Shown here: positions 33,031 through 42,288 of the stretch, piece after piece
Numbering within the stretch: position 1 is the stretch's first letter
Layout: every line of letters starts with the position of its first letter
Source: Caulobacteraceae bacterium
GTDB taxonomy: Bacteria > Pseudomonadota > Alphaproteobacteria > Caulobacterales > Caulobacteraceae
DNA length: 64,000 bases
NCBI GenBank assembly: GCA_947475735.1
Contig: CANJLQ010000005.1
Location: 124,001 to 188,000, forward strand
Direction of reading: 5' to 3'
Made by a program: the position numbers and the translations under genes
Notes under the pieces: generated by a model
Database searches by the model: none
Told to the model about the DNA's origin: nothing
The model's input: the letters and a program-made list of their open reading frames with translations, nothing else

Positions 33031-34848
33031 TCAGCGGTTTGTGGCGCCGATCTGCGCGGGTCTGTACCGCTCCAGCGTCCATAGCCCTGTTAGAACGACA
33101 AGCAGGGCGGCGAACCACGGCCACGGCGAACCCGGCGCTCGCGACGTGTTCGAGGCGGCGGCCGATTGAGCCGGGGCGGCGGCCAGGTCGAGGGTGGCCT
33201 GACGGGCCTCCGTCGCGATCAGGGACGGCGTGCTGCCTGCGGGATGGACATAGACGGCGCTTTCGCGGTCCTCGCCGTCCTTGACCGCATGCCAGCCGCT
33301 GCGTGTCGGCCAGAAGGCGGCACAGCCGCCCGTTCCACTGCGCGGATCGACGAGCGGGCGGGTGCGGTGTCCATCGGGCGCGGTCATCTCGCTACCGTCG
33401 ACGGCCCCGCATAGGATCGCCCGTTCGCCGGCGCGGGCGATGCCGCGCAGCGCGGCACCCCCTTCTCCTTCCGGACGCCCCAGGGCGGAGACCATTTCGC
33501 TCCAGAGTTCGCCATAGCGGTCGGCCCTGCCGGTCAGAACCAGGGCATAGCTGTCGGCCACCACCCAGACCCCGACCCGGCCCTCGCCGAACGGCCGCCA
33601 GCTGGCCAGAGCCAAGCCGTCGGCGTCGGTCAGAAGGGTCACGCTGTCGGTGCCCCCGTGGACGAAGTCGCGACGCGTAAGCTCCAGGGCGGGGGCGTCA
33701 CTGGCTGCGGAGGTCGGAGCGCTGCCTGTGGCCGGAGAGGCGTCGCCCCCTGGCTCGTCCAGAACCAGGGGCACGGTGTTCTCGCCCCCGCTCAAGGGGG
33801 CGTTCAGCCCCGCCCAGTCCCGGCGCGTGGCGTCCGACAAGGGACTGGTCGGGCGCAGCAGCAGGCCCATGCCGCCCGCGACGGCCGAACGCAGGGCGGA
33901 ACGCTCTCCGGCTGACAGCATCTCCCAGCGGCGCTCATCGATGACCAGCAGATCAGTCTCACCCAGCGTCTCACGGGTCAGGGGGGCGGGCGCGGCGGTC
34001 AAGTCGACGCCGGCCCCCAACGACATCTGGACCGACAGGTCGATGCCCGCCTCTTCAGCCCAGCGGCGCAGAAAGCGAGTCTCGGGTCCCGGTGCGCCGG
34101 CGAGCACCTTGACCCTGGGCGCGGGTTGATCGCGGGTCTCGACGGGGATCTCGATCCGTTCAAGGACGACCCCGTCGGGGCCTTTCAGACGCAGATCGAA
34201 CAGGGCAAGGCCGGAGACTCTCGCCGCGCCGGTCAGAGAGAAGGCCGCGTCCGTCGTGACGGCCGCCCGATCGACGACAGCTCCCGCCGGATCGACCAGC
34301 TCGACCGTGGCTGTTCCCACCGCGCCGACACGTCCTGCGACGACGAAGGACGCGCCCGGAGCGACCAGTTCAGGCAGGGTCAGGGCGGTCAGGCCGCGTG
34401 GGGGCGCGGGCGGCGCGGCATAGGTCAGGGGCCGGCCGAGCGGTATGCGATCCCGCGCCGTCAGCCCGCTGCCCAGCACAACGACACTGCTGACTTCGCT
34501 ATGCCGACGCAGCGCTGTGGCAAGGTCCGGCACGCGCTCGGCCAGATCGGCTTTCGGGCCCTCGGGCAGGGAAATGGCGACATCGCCGGGCTCCAGCACG
34601 GGCTCGCCCGTCGCCCCGGCGGTCAGGACGATCAGACGACCGCTGCGCAGTCCGACATCGGGCGGGCTCAGCGTCAGGAACACCAGCACTGCCGCCAGAA
34701 GATTCAGCGCGATCAGGACGTCAAACCGCCAGGCCGGGCCACGCACGGCGGACGGGGCCGCGCGCCACCACAGGACCAGTCGGGCTAACGCCAGCGCCGT
34801 GGCCATGCAGATCAGGACAGCGAGCCAGAGGGTCGACGGCGCGCTCAC
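33031..34848 (-). CDS. large membrane-anchored protein of the MoxR/DUF58 module
   Basis: 605 residues from a GTG sharing GTGA with the preceding stop. Two N-terminal helices (about 6-27 and 44-62) and one near the C-terminus (WPWFAALLVVLTGLWTLERY) flank a periplasmic region of about 500 residues. That region includes an Ig-like segment (PELVAPGASFVVAGRV) and a glutamine-amidotransferase-like domain around LLVIDERRWEMLSAGER. Proteins of this build end the conserved alphaproteobacterial MoxR-DUF58-BatA clusters; no catalytic triad is obvious. It is the last gene of the module. Function unknown, probably envelope-related. Confidence 0.7.
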   Translation of the reverse strand: MSAPSTLWLAVLICMATALALARLVLWWRAAPSAVRGPAWRFDVLIALNLLAAVLVFLTLSPPDVGLRSGRLIVLTAGATGEPVLEPGDVAISLPEGPKADLAERVPDLATALRRHSEVSSVVVLGSGLTARDRIPLGRPLTYAAPPAPPRGLTALTLPELVAPGASFVVAGRVGAVGTATVELVDPAGAVVDRAAVTTDAAFSLTGAARVSGLALFDLRLKGPDGVVLERIEIPVETRDQPAPRVKVLAGAPGPETRFLRRWAEEAGIDLSVQMSLGAGVDLTAAPAPLTRETLGETDLLVIDERRWEMLSAGERSALRSAVAGGMGLLLRPTSPLSDATRRDWAGLNAPLSGGENTVPLVLDEPGGDASPATGSAPTSAASDAPALELTRRDFVHGGTDSVTLLTDADGLALASWRPFGEGRVGVWVVADSYALVLTGRADRYGELWSEMVSALGRPEGEGGAALRGIARAGERAILCGAVDGSEMTAPDGHRTRPLVDPRSGTGGCAAFWPTRSGWHAVKDGEDRESAVYVHPAGSTPSLIATEARQATLDLAAAPAQSAAASNTSRAPGSPWPWFAALLVVLTGLWTLERYRPAQIGATNR

Positions 34849-37034
34849 CGCAGTGCCTCAAGATATCGCCGACCGCGCTGTGGCGGCGTGTCACGACGCT
34901 GAATGGCGGCCGAGGGCCGTTCGATGGCACTCCACAACAGGGCCCGCAGGCGGCGGCGGCAGTCTAAGCAGGTCGGCTCGGACCGCACCGTGTCGATCGC
35001 GGCCGTCAGGGCCAGGGGATCGGCGATCCGGCCCCCGTTCTGCCTCACCCACCGATCCAGCGCGCCGAGATCGGGGGCGGGCCCCGCGCGACCCGGCCGG
35101 TCCTCCAGCGCGCGCCAGGCGGCGACGGCGGGGCTCTCGGGCGGGCGTTCCGGGGCAGGGGTCAAGGCTCCTGCGACGATGTCGTCGCGGTCTCCGGTCA
35201 GGCGGCGGCTCATGTCGACGGGCGGCAGGTCCGACCCGACCCGGCGCAGGAAGATGCGCGTCGCCTGTTGCGCCTCCTTCAGCAGATCCAGCGCCCGGTA
35301 GGCATGGGGCAGGGCGCCCTCGGGCTCGCCCAGCCTCAGCGACCGCTCCGAGGCCCACATGGCGTCCAGCGCTTGAGAGAGGGTCGAGCGCGTGCCCGGA
35401 TCGAACAGGGTCGCGGCGTCGCCGCTGTCGTGGGCGTGGCCGTATTCGTTCAGCACATCGACCGCCGAGCCGAAGAAGCCGCCGCCTGGGGCCTGCCCAT
35501 GGTCGTGGCCATCGTCGGCGGTGTGGCCCGCCTCCAGCTCGGGGGCGACCGCCGGCGCGGCGCGGCGGGTGGGCGGCCCGTCATTGGTGGGCAGGGCCGG
35601 TGCCGCCGGGCGGACGGGCGCGTCGCTGGTCGGCAGGGTCAGGGCGCCCGGCCCGCCCTCGGTCTCGCCGCCCATGAACTGCCCATAGCGGTTCCTCAAC
35701 GAGGCCTGATCCGCGCCCAGACCGGCCGAGCGCGACACGAAGGTCTCGCGGTCCAGCCGCGTCCGCTGGGCGATCAGGGCCTCGGCGTCGATGATGATCT
35801 GGCGCTGGCTTCGGAAATAGGCGGGCAGCACCGACTGGGCCATACCGTCCAGCCCGTCGGCGAGGCCGAGCGACGACGGCCAGCGCAGGATAACGCTGGG
35901 CCCCTCGACCCTCTGGGCCCCGCGCGCGCGGTTATCGGTGGCGATCAGTTGGACGATCATGTCGGAGGCGGGCTCCATCCCTTCGGCGGCGAGGTCGAAG
36001 GTCACGGCGAAGCGACGACGACGGGACTCACCCGTGCCTGCGATGGCTCGCGTGCGCTCGGTGACGACAACGTTCTCGCCCTCGCCCTTGGCCAGGGTGA
36101 TGCGCAGGGTGCCGGAGGACAGGACGCCATAGTCGTCAGAGGCCTCGAACACGACGGTCCAGCGGTTCTGGCCGGGCGTGATCTGGACTAACTGGCTGTC
36201 CGGCTCGACCAGCCGGATCGCGGGCGGAGCGTCGGCGACGACGTCGACCCTGGCCAGGCGCTGGCGAGCGAGGCCGGGGGCCTCGATGCGGTAAAGGAAC
36301 GGCTGAGCGACGACCCGCGATGCCGTCCAGGGCTCGCCGCTGCGCAAGAGAGGCAGGGGTGGGGAGTCAGGGAACGAAAGGGCCGCCGAGGCCGGTTGAG
36401 GTGACAGGCCGACGATCCACTCGACGCGCGACCCTTCCGGCACGCTGGCGTCGGCTTGCGTCTGCTCGCGGACGGGCAGGCCGGTGTAGGCCGGTGGGAT
36501 GATGCGCAGCTTCAGGTCCGTCAGGACGGGCGGCCCGGCGGAGGCGACGGTCGGGCGTGACGCAGGCTCGGCGGTTTTACCCTGGGCGGCTGGCCAGGCG
36601 AGGACAGCCACGGTCAGCAGGGTGGCCGCCCCCCAGGCGACGGCGATGGGGCGACCGGACCAGGCGGGTCGGAGGTCCAGCCGAGCAGCCTCGGGCAGGC
36701 GGGCCTCCAGGCGCTGACGCTGCAGGGACCGGAACCCGCCCAAAGCGCGGGCGTCGGCGAACAGCAGGGCGGAGCTGTCCTCGAACCCCGGCAGCCGGGC
36801 GTCCAGTGACCGGACCAGCCAACCCTGATCCAGCCGCCGCGCGCGCCAGGCCCCGACCGCGACCAGGGCCGCCAGACCCAGGATGACCAGCATGACCAGG
36901 CCCACGGCACCGAACAGCCTCCAGCCTAGAGCTCCCGCCAGCATCACGCCGGAAAGTCCGATGGCCGCCGTGTCGATGAGGACGCGCCACTGGGCCCGGC
37001 GCTGGGGTTCGAACAGCAAGGGAAGGGCCGTCAT
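34845..37034 (-). CDS. DUF4175-like membrane protein of the MoxR module
   Basis: 729 residues. Helices at about 20-65 and 128-148 are followed by a large extracytoplasmic part with the stretch RIIPPAYTGLPVREQ and the beta-rich EASDDYGVLSSGTLRI. A helical C-terminal half is rich in Arg, Gln and Ala. These two motifs recall DUF4175/TIGR02302 proteins of alphaproteobacteria, though I cannot align it. It overlaps both neighbours by 4 bases. A scaffold role in the MoxR-linked envelope machinery is an inference from synteny. Confidence 0.6.
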   Translation of the reverse strand: MTALPLLFEPQRRAQWRVLIDTAAIGLSGVMLAGALGWRLFGAVGLVMLVILGLAALVAVGAWRARRLDQGWLVRSLDARLPGFEDSSALLFADARALGGFRSLQRQRLEARLPEAARLDLRPAWSGRPIAVAWGAATLLTVAVLAWPAAQGKTAEPASRPTVASAGPPVLTDLKLRIIPPAYTGLPVREQTQADASVPEGSRVEWIVGLSPQPASAALSFPDSPPLPLLRSGEPWTASRVVAQPFLYRIEAPGLARQRLARVDVVADAPPAIRLVEPDSQLVQITPGQNRWTVVFEASDDYGVLSSGTLRITLAKGEGENVVVTERTRAIAGTGESRRRRFAVTFDLAAEGMEPASDMIVQLIATDNRARGAQRVEGPSVILRWPSSLGLADGLDGMAQSVLPAYFRSQRQIIIDAEALIAQRTRLDRETFVSRSAGLGADQASLRNRYGQFMGGETEGGPGALTLPTSDAPVRPAAPALPTNDGPPTRRAAPAVAPELEAGHTADDGHDHGQAPGGGFFGSAVDVLNEYGHAHDSGDAATLFDPGTRSTLSQALDAMWASERSLRLGEPEGALPHAYRALDLLKEAQQATRIFLRRVGSDLPPVDMSRRLTGDRDDIVAGALTPAPERPPESPAVAAWRALEDRPGRAGPAPDLGALDRWVRQNGGRIADPLALTAAIDTVRSEPTCLDCRRRLRALLWSAIERPSAAIQRRDTPPQRGRRYLEALR

Positions 37035-38173
37035 GGCGCGGGCCCCCTGGCGCGGTTCGTCGCCAGCCAGCGCTCACCGGCGAACACCAGGGCGATCAGC
37101 AGGGCGAGCCAGGGGCGCACGTCCAGCGGCGGCTGGGGCCACGCGGCGCCGGTCAGGGCCGTGTGATCGGCGGCGACGACCCGGCTGGGTTCAGCGGCGG
37201 GGGCCAGAAGCTCGGCCAGTCGGTCGGGGAAATCGGGCTCCAGCAGCTGAGGCATGGCCTCCGGTGTCAGGGGCCTCGTGAGCTGGAGGACCCGCCCCTG
37301 GCCCAGCCGGCCGAGGGTGGCGATGGGTTGTCCCTCGCCATCCGTCCAGACCGGACGCGGCGCGACGTCCAGTGGCACGCGCGCGCCCTCGATCAGCAAG
37401 GCGGTGCCACCCCCGCGAATCCAGTCGATGACGGCCTTGGGCGGCACGCTCGCGTCCAGCCAGACGACCTGACGGGCATCGCGCGGCACGGGGCGGTCCA
37501 GGGTCTCGGTGTCGAGGGCGGGTTCGGTGCCCGGCTCGGCCCAGGCGGTCGCGGCGGCGCGGAAATAGCGCACGGCGGCCTCGCCGTCGGGCCCGTAGCG
37601 GACGGTCAGGGCGGGCGGCTCCGGCGCTTCCAGCGTCGTCCGGCGAGGCGGCTCGGCGGTGCGCCAGCCGGCCTGGCGAGACAGGACGGGGCGCTGGGAA
37701 TCCGCGTCGTTCAGGACGGCGGGCAAGACGATCTCAAGCGGCGTCTCGGGAGCCAGTTCGGCGTCCAGCTGGCGGATCAGGCTGATCGTGCCTCCGCCAG
37801 AGGGTGTCGGGCCGGCACCCACCTCGGGGAAGCCGGGCGCCAGCCAGACCCGGCGCGCGCCCTCCGGCGTCTCGACCGATGCGGGGTCCAGCCCCGGCGC
37901 GATGGCCAGCACCGGCCGCCGGTCCGAGACCCCCCACAGCACCGGCTGGGCCAGCCACAACGCGACGAGCGTCAGTAACAGCAGGCGCGCCGCCAGCAGC
38001 CACAGCTCGTCCAGCCGAAGGCGGCGGCGGGGCTTTGGCCGTTCCTCCAGCCACGCCAGGGCGGCGAAGTCGACGGTGCGGCTCTCAGTCCGCCGCGCGA
38101 TGTGGATGACCAGCGGGATCAGCACTGCTGCCAGGGCCGCCAGCCCGGCGGGGAACAGCAGCGCCGGGCTCAT
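37031..38173 (-). CDS. BatA-domain membrane protein
   Basis: 380 residues. The N-terminus SPALLFPAGLAALAAVLIPL, then IHIARRTESRTVDFAALAWL and a second helix near residues 60-80, is the double-membrane-segment domain TIGR02226 found at the start of BatA/BatB proteins. No von Willebrand A MIDAS motif is visible; the rest is a beta-rich extracytoplasmic region with one C-terminal helix. It is encoded between DUF58 and the DUF4175-like gene with 4-base overlaps on both sides, so the proteins probably assemble together. Confidence 0.8.
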   Translation of the reverse strand: MSPALLFPAGLAALAAVLIPLVIHIARRTESRTVDFAALAWLEERPKPRRRLRLDELWLLAARLLLLTLVALWLAQPVLWGVSDRRPVLAIAPGLDPASVETPEGARRVWLAPGFPEVGAGPTPSGGGTISLIRQLDAELAPETPLEIVLPAVLNDADSQRPVLSRQAGWRTAEPPRRTTLEAPEPPALTVRYGPDGEAAVRYFRAAATAWAEPGTEPALDTETLDRPVPRDARQVVWLDASVPPKAVIDWIRGGGTALLIEGARVPLDVAPRPVWTDGEGQPIATLGRLGQGRVLQLTRPLTPEAMPQLLEPDFPDRLAELLAPAAEPSRVVAADHTALTGAAWPQPPLDVRPWLALLIALVFAGERWLATNRARGPAP

Positions 38174-39057
38174 CGCGCGCCCTCGACCCGGAACAGGGCG
38201 CGGATCGGCTCATCGGCGGGGCGGTCGATGAAATGTTCGGTATGGCGCACGCCGTGTGCATCCAGCCGGTCGGACAGAGCCTGCCGCGCCTGGCCGAAGC
38301 GCACCAGAAATTCGCGGCGCAGCGCAGGGCCGTCGCCAACCAGCTGGATCCCGGTCTCGGGGTCATTGAAGCGGTAGCCTTGGTCGAAGGGGAAGTCGCG
38401 CTCGTCGGCGGTCAGGACACGGATCATGACGACGTCGCGCCCCGACATGGCCAGCCGCTCGGCCGCCGCCACGCAGGCCTCGTCGAAGCCATCTGACAGT
38501 ATGAGAATGAGGTCATTCCCTCCGAACCGCTCGCCATAGACGCCGACGTCCCGATCCCATCGGGCGACGCCGCCGGGCTTGATGGGTGCCAGGGTCAGCA
38601 GCACCCGGTCGCGTTGGCGAGCGCCTCCGCCGGGCGGCACGACCATGGGGCCCGGCGCCGTCTCGACGACCAGGCCGAAGCGGTCTCCCTGATGCAACGC
38701 GATCTCGACCAGGGCGGCTGCCAGTCGCCGCGCGGCATCGAAGCGCGACCAGTCCGGCGTCTTCAGATCGGCCTGTCCCATGGACGCGCTGGCGTCCAGC
38801 ACCAGCCACAGGGTGACGGGGCTCTCGCGTTCGGCGTCGCGCACGAAGAAGCGATCGGAGCGGCCGTACAGCTTCCAGTCGATGCGGCGCAGGTCGTCGC
38901 CACGCTCATAGGCCCGGTACTGGGCGAACTCCTGCGAGCCTCCGCGATTGCGGCTGGCGTGCTGGCCGGCGCTGGCCAGGACGGCGGCGCGTCGCGGCGT
39001 GATCGACAGACGGCGGAGGCGCGTCCTGAGATCGGGAGGAAGGTCCAGCGGAGACAT
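38170..39057 (-). CDS. DUF58 domain protein
   Basis: 295 residues. The family signature YERGDDLRRIDWKLYGR starts near residue 50 and is followed by FVRDAERE. A von Willebrand A-like strand VLDASASMG (about 89) provides a DxSxS metal site. DUF58 proteins are the regular partners of MoxR ATPases, thought to be chaperone/metal-insertion or protein-maturation complexes. It starts 10 bases after the MoxR stop and overlaps the BatA gene by 4 bases. No signal peptide; probably cytoplasmic at the membrane. Confidence 0.9.
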   Translation of the reverse strand: MSPLDLPPDLRTRLRRLSITPRRAAVLASAGQHASRNRGGSQEFAQYRAYERGDDLRRIDWKLYGRSDRFFVRDAERESPVTLWLVLDASASMGQADLKTPDWSRFDAARRLAAALVEIALHQGDRFGLVVETAPGPMVVPPGGGARQRDRVLLTLAPIKPGGVARWDRDVGVYGERFGGNDLILILSDGFDEACVAAAERLAMSGRDVVMIRVLTADERDFPFDQGYRFNDPETGIQLVGDGPALRREFLVRFGQARQALSDRLDAHGVRHTEHFIDRPADEPIRALFRVEGAR

Positions 39058-39067
39058 CGTCCCGCCT

Positions 39068-40066
39068 TCAGTCGGCCCCGGGGGCGGGGACGGCGTTCAA
39101 CAGGGCGGCGACCACGTCGTCGGGCGACTTTCGCTCCGCTTCGGCGGCGAAGGATAGCAGCATGCGGTGACGCAGCACCGGCGCGGCGAGGGCCCGCACG
39201 TCGTCGCGCGTCGCCGCCAGCCGACCGTGCACCAGCGCCCGCGCCTTGGCCGCCAGCACAAGGGCCTGACCCGCGCGGGGACCGGCCCCCCAGCGGACGT
39301 AGTCGTTGATGGCCTTCGGTGCCTCGGCCGAGGGGCGTGTGGCGCGGATCAGGGTGGTGATCCAGCCCAGCAGGCCGTCCGAGACATGCACGTCCCGCAC
39401 CCATCGCTGCAACACGACGACGTCCGCCCCGGTCATCACCTGGGGTACGGCCTTGAAGCCGCCACCGGTGGTCTGGACCAGGATCTCGCGCTCCTCGGCC
39501 GCGGTCGGATAGCCGACCTGGATGTTCAGCAGGAACCGATCCAGCTGGGCCTCGGGCAGGGGATAGGTGCCGGCCTGTTCCAGCGGGTTCTGGGTCGCCA
39601 GGACGAAGAAGGGCTCTTCCAGCCGGTGGGTCACGCCGGCGTAGCTGACGGTGTGTTCCTGCATGGCTTCCAGCAGGGCGGCCTGGGTCTTGGGCGGGGT
39701 TCGGTTCAGTTCGTCGGCGAGGAACAGGTTGGTGAAGACCGGGCCGGGCTGGAAGCGGAAGCTGCGTCGGCCGGTGCCGTGATCCTCTTCCATCACCTCG
39801 GTGCCCAGGATGTCGGACGGCATCAGGTCGGGCGTGAACTGGACGCGACGGAACTCCAGCGCCAGGGCTTGTCCCAGGGTGCGGACCAGCAACGTCTTGC
39901 CCAGCCCCGGGACACCCTCGATCAGGCAGTGACCCCCGGCCAGCAGACCGACCAGGAGCTGTTCGACGACGGCGTCCTGGCCCACGACGGCCTGGCTGAT
40001 CGTGCCTTTCAGCTCGGACAGCTGGGCGAGTTTTGTCTTGATCTCGGCTTCGGTCGGGGTGGTCAT
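39068..40066 (-). CDS. MoxR-family AAA+ ATPase
   Basis: 332 residues. Walker A GVPGLGKTLL is near residue 52, Walker B LFLADELNRTPPKTQ near 115, sensor 1 VLATQNPLEQAGTYPLPEAQ, and the C-terminal lid domain contains RAGQALVLAAKARALV. MoxR ATPases act as chaperone-like remodelers with VWA/DUF58 partners in the cytoplasm. Start 19 bases after the DUF4159 gene. Exact target unknown; the surrounding genes imply an envelope or exported complex. Confidence 0.95.
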   Translation of the reverse strand: MTTPTEAEIKTKLAQLSELKGTISQAVVGQDAVVEQLLVGLLAGGHCLIEGVPGLGKTLLVRTLGQALALEFRRVQFTPDLMPSDILGTEVMEEDHGTGRRSFRFQPGPVFTNLFLADELNRTPPKTQAALLEAMQEHTVSYAGVTHRLEEPFFVLATQNPLEQAGTYPLPEAQLDRFLLNIQVGYPTAAEEREILVQTTGGGFKAVPQVMTGADVVVLQRWVRDVHVSDGLLGWITTLIRATRPSAEAPKAINDYVRWGAGPRAGQALVLAAKARALVHGRLAATRDDVRALAAPVLRHRMLLSFAAEAERKSPDDVVAALLNAVPAPGAD

Positions 40067-40085
40067 GGGCGTCCGGGGGAGGGGG

Positions 40086-40802
40086 TCAGGCGGTCAGGGC
40101 GTAGATGACGATGTTGACGGCGAACTTGGTGTTGTCTTCGGCCAGGAACCGCTTGTTTCGCCAGTCGTAATCCCACTCGCAGCCGTAGTCCTTGTTGGAA
40201 TAGAGCACACCGATCCGACCATCGACGATGATGGCCTTCAGGTAATCGTGGACCAGGTCGTCGCCCCAGCCGTTCAGCTCGAAGCTGGTCGCGGGCGGGC
40301 CGTCCTCAAACCGGAAGAAGCTGGAATAGATCGGGTGGTCGTTGGGAATCTTGTCCAGCGCCCCTTCCCCAAACAGCGCCGCCATCTGGCGTTCGAAGGT
40401 GCGGGCGAACAGGCCGTCGATGTCGTGGTTGCAGTCGTCGACGAAGACGAAGCCGCCGTTCTCGACATAGGTGCGGAAGTTGCGCGCCTCGGCCTGGTTG
40501 AACTCCACCAGCTTGTGGCCGGCCATGTAGCAGAAGGGCGAGGTCAGCATGGCCGGGTCTGCCAGATCGATCACCCGCTCTTCCGGATCGACACGCAGGC
40601 TCGTGTAGTCGACGAGGGACGTCAGGACATTGGCGGGCATTCGCTCGTCCACGTCCCAGTTGCCGGACTGATAGCGCAGCCGCGTGAACCAGAAATCGTA
40701 GGTCGTCTGGGCTCCGGCTGGGCCTGCAAGGGCACCCACCAGGCTCGCGCTGAGCAGTCGCAGCACGTCTGCTCGGGTCGGGGCGTGTAGCACTCTCTTC
40801 AT
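40086..40802 (-). CDS. DUF4159 domain protein, exported
   Basis: 238 residues with an N-terminal signal peptide ending LAGPAGAQ. The DUF4159 domain starts TYDFWFTRLRYQSGNWDVD and includes ENGGFVFVDDCNHDIDG and VLYSNKDYGCEWDY. In many alphaproteobacteria this domain is the C-terminal part of a much larger BatA-domain protein; here it stands alone upstream of MoxR. The domain resembles a glutamine-amidotransferase-like fold. An in-frame GTG 12 codons downstream would give a shorter signal sequence. A repeat-bearing gap separates it from the PmbA gene. Confidence 0.85.
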   Translation of the reverse strand: MKRVLHAPTRADVLRLLSASLVGALAGPAGAQTTYDFWFTRLRYQSGNWDVDERMPANVLTSLVDYTSLRVDPEERVIDLADPAMLTSPFCYMAGHKLVEFNQAEARNFRTYVENGGFVFVDDCNHDIDGLFARTFERQMAALFGEGALDKIPNDHPIYSSFFRFEDGPPATSFELNGWGDDLVHDYLKAIIVDGRIGVLYSNKDYGCEWDYDWRNKRFLAEDNTKFAVNIVIYALTA

Positions 40803-40806
40803 CCGC

Positions 40807-40926
40807 TCATCCCCGCGAAAGCGGGGACCCAGGGCTTTGGGCGTTCACAGGCCGGAAACGCGCTGTGAAAGTCATCCGAAACGCCGTGCCTTACGAAAGG
40901 GCTGGGTCCCCGCTTTCGCGGGGATC
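40807..40926. repeat. REP-like inverted repeat pair
   Basis: Two copies of a unit containing CCCCGCGAAAGCGGGG and ending GACCCAG lie in opposite orientation, at about 40807-40832 and 40902-40926, around a ~70-base spacer. Each unit folds into a 6-base stem with a GAAA tetraloop, and the two units can also pair with each other. They fill the gap between the PmbA stop and the DUF4159 start. This resembles the repetitive extragenic palindromes common in Caulobacterales and sphingomonads; it may terminate or stabilise transcripts. Confidence 0.85.
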
Positions 40927-40946
40927 AGTGGAAAAGGGGAGGTCGA

Positions 40947-42272
40947 TCAAACGGCGTCGGACAGCGAGGTAAAGGTGAAGTCCCTCAGACGCATCGGCGG
41001 GATCATCATCGTCTGACCGTCGCCGACCCGGACCGGGCGGCCCAGTTCGTCAATGTTGTTCAGCATGATGACGGGCGACTCGTTAAAGCGGAAATTCTTC
41101 ACCGGATACCGCAGCTCGCCGTTCTCGATGTAGAAGGTGCCGTCCCGCGTCAGGCCGGTCAGCAGCACCGTCTGCGGGTCCACCATGCGGATATACCAGG
41201 TGCGGCTGACCAGGATGCCGCGCTCGGTTTCGCGTACCAGGTCCGAGGTCGACTTGGTGCCGCCGGTCATGATGACATTGCCGGGTCCTGCGGTCGGCGT
41301 CTTGCCCTGACGCTGTGCCCAGTGACGGCCGTAGATCAGGTTGGCGATCTTGCCGTCCTCGACCCACGAAATGCGGTCGCGCGGCAGGCCGTCGCCGTCC
41401 CACGGCAGGGCGGGCACGTTGGGATCGGCCGGATCGGAGTAGAAGTTCACCCGGGGGTCGAAGACCTGCTCGCCGATCTTGTTGCCGCCGCCCGCCTTGG
41501 ACAGGAAGCTGCGACCCTCGTCGGCCGGGCGAGCGTTGAAGAAGTTGAACATGAAGCTGATCAGGCCGGCGGCAGCGGCCGGTTCCAGGATCACCGTGTA
41601 CTTGCCCGGTTCCAGCGCCTGGGCTTCGGCCGAGGCCGAGGCCTTCCTCATGGCGATCTCGATGTCCTCGGACGCGTTGAAGCTGCGGATGTCCTGGACG
41701 TTCTTGGCCACCCAGCCTGATCCGCGGCCGTCCTCGGTGCGGACCGTGCAGGTGTAGTCCGCCTCGGTCGAGGTCTGATAACCGAAGTTGCCGTTGGAGT
41801 TGGCCGAGGCGAAGAAGCTCTGGCTGTCCTGCAGGAAGCCCGCCGCGATCAGGTTCTGCGCCTTGCAGGGCTCGATCGAGGCGCGGGCCACTTCGGCGCG
41901 TTGGGCGGGCGTGATGTCCGCGGTCGCCTGGCTGAAGGTCTCGGTCGCGCGATAGGTCTGGCGTTCGACCGCCGGCACGAACTCGGGGTTCTCGGGGGCC
42001 AGACGGGCCAGGTCCTCGGCCCGGCGCACGACGCGTTCCAGCGCTGCATCCGAGAACTCGTTGATTGAGGCGGTGCCGACGCGACGCCCGAACGCCACCT
42101 GGACGCCCAGGTCGGTGTTGGACACCACGCCCGAGGTCGAGACGTTGTTCAGGGCGAAGCGGATGTTGCCCTCGACGCTACCCGTGAGGGTGGCGGTGCA
42201 TTCATCGGCGGTCGACAGGGCGATCACCTTGTCGAGGATGGTCTTGGCTTCGGCTTCGGTCATCATGCTCAT
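40947..42272 (-). CDS. PmbA/TldE-like subunit of TldD/PmbA protease
   Basis: 441 residues without a signal peptide. The PmbA/TldE pattern is visible: TASINEFSDAALERVVRRAEDLARLAPENPEF near residue 90, YTVILEPAAAAGLISF near 250, and the C-terminal RYPVKNFRFNESP and PPMRLRDFTF. It lacks HExxxH, as the non-catalytic partner should. In E. coli the TldD/TldE heterodimer degrades unfolded peptides and matures microcin B17 and CcdA. It starts 16 bases after the TldD-like gene. The ATG at 42272 gives MSMMTE; the longer frame is unsupported. Confidence 0.88.
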   Translation of the reverse strand: MSMMTEAEAKTILDKVIALSTADECTATLTGSVEGNIRFALNNVSTSGVVSNTDLGVQVAFGRRVGTASINEFSDAALERVVRRAEDLARLAPENPEFVPAVERQTYRATETFSQATADITPAQRAEVARASIEPCKAQNLIAAGFLQDSQSFFASANSNGNFGYQTSTEADYTCTVRTEDGRGSGWVAKNVQDIRSFNASEDIEIAMRKASASAEAQALEPGKYTVILEPAAAAGLISFMFNFFNARPADEGRSFLSKAGGGNKIGEQVFDPRVNFYSDPADPNVPALPWDGDGLPRDRISWVEDGKIANLIYGRHWAQRQGKTPTAGPGNVIMTGGTKSTSDLVRETERGILVSRTWYIRMVDPQTVLLTGLTRDGTFYIENGELRYPVKNFRFNESPVIMLNNIDELGRPVRVGDGQTMMIPPMRLRDFTFTSLSDAV

Positions 42273-42288
42273 GGGAGTGTCTTTCCGA

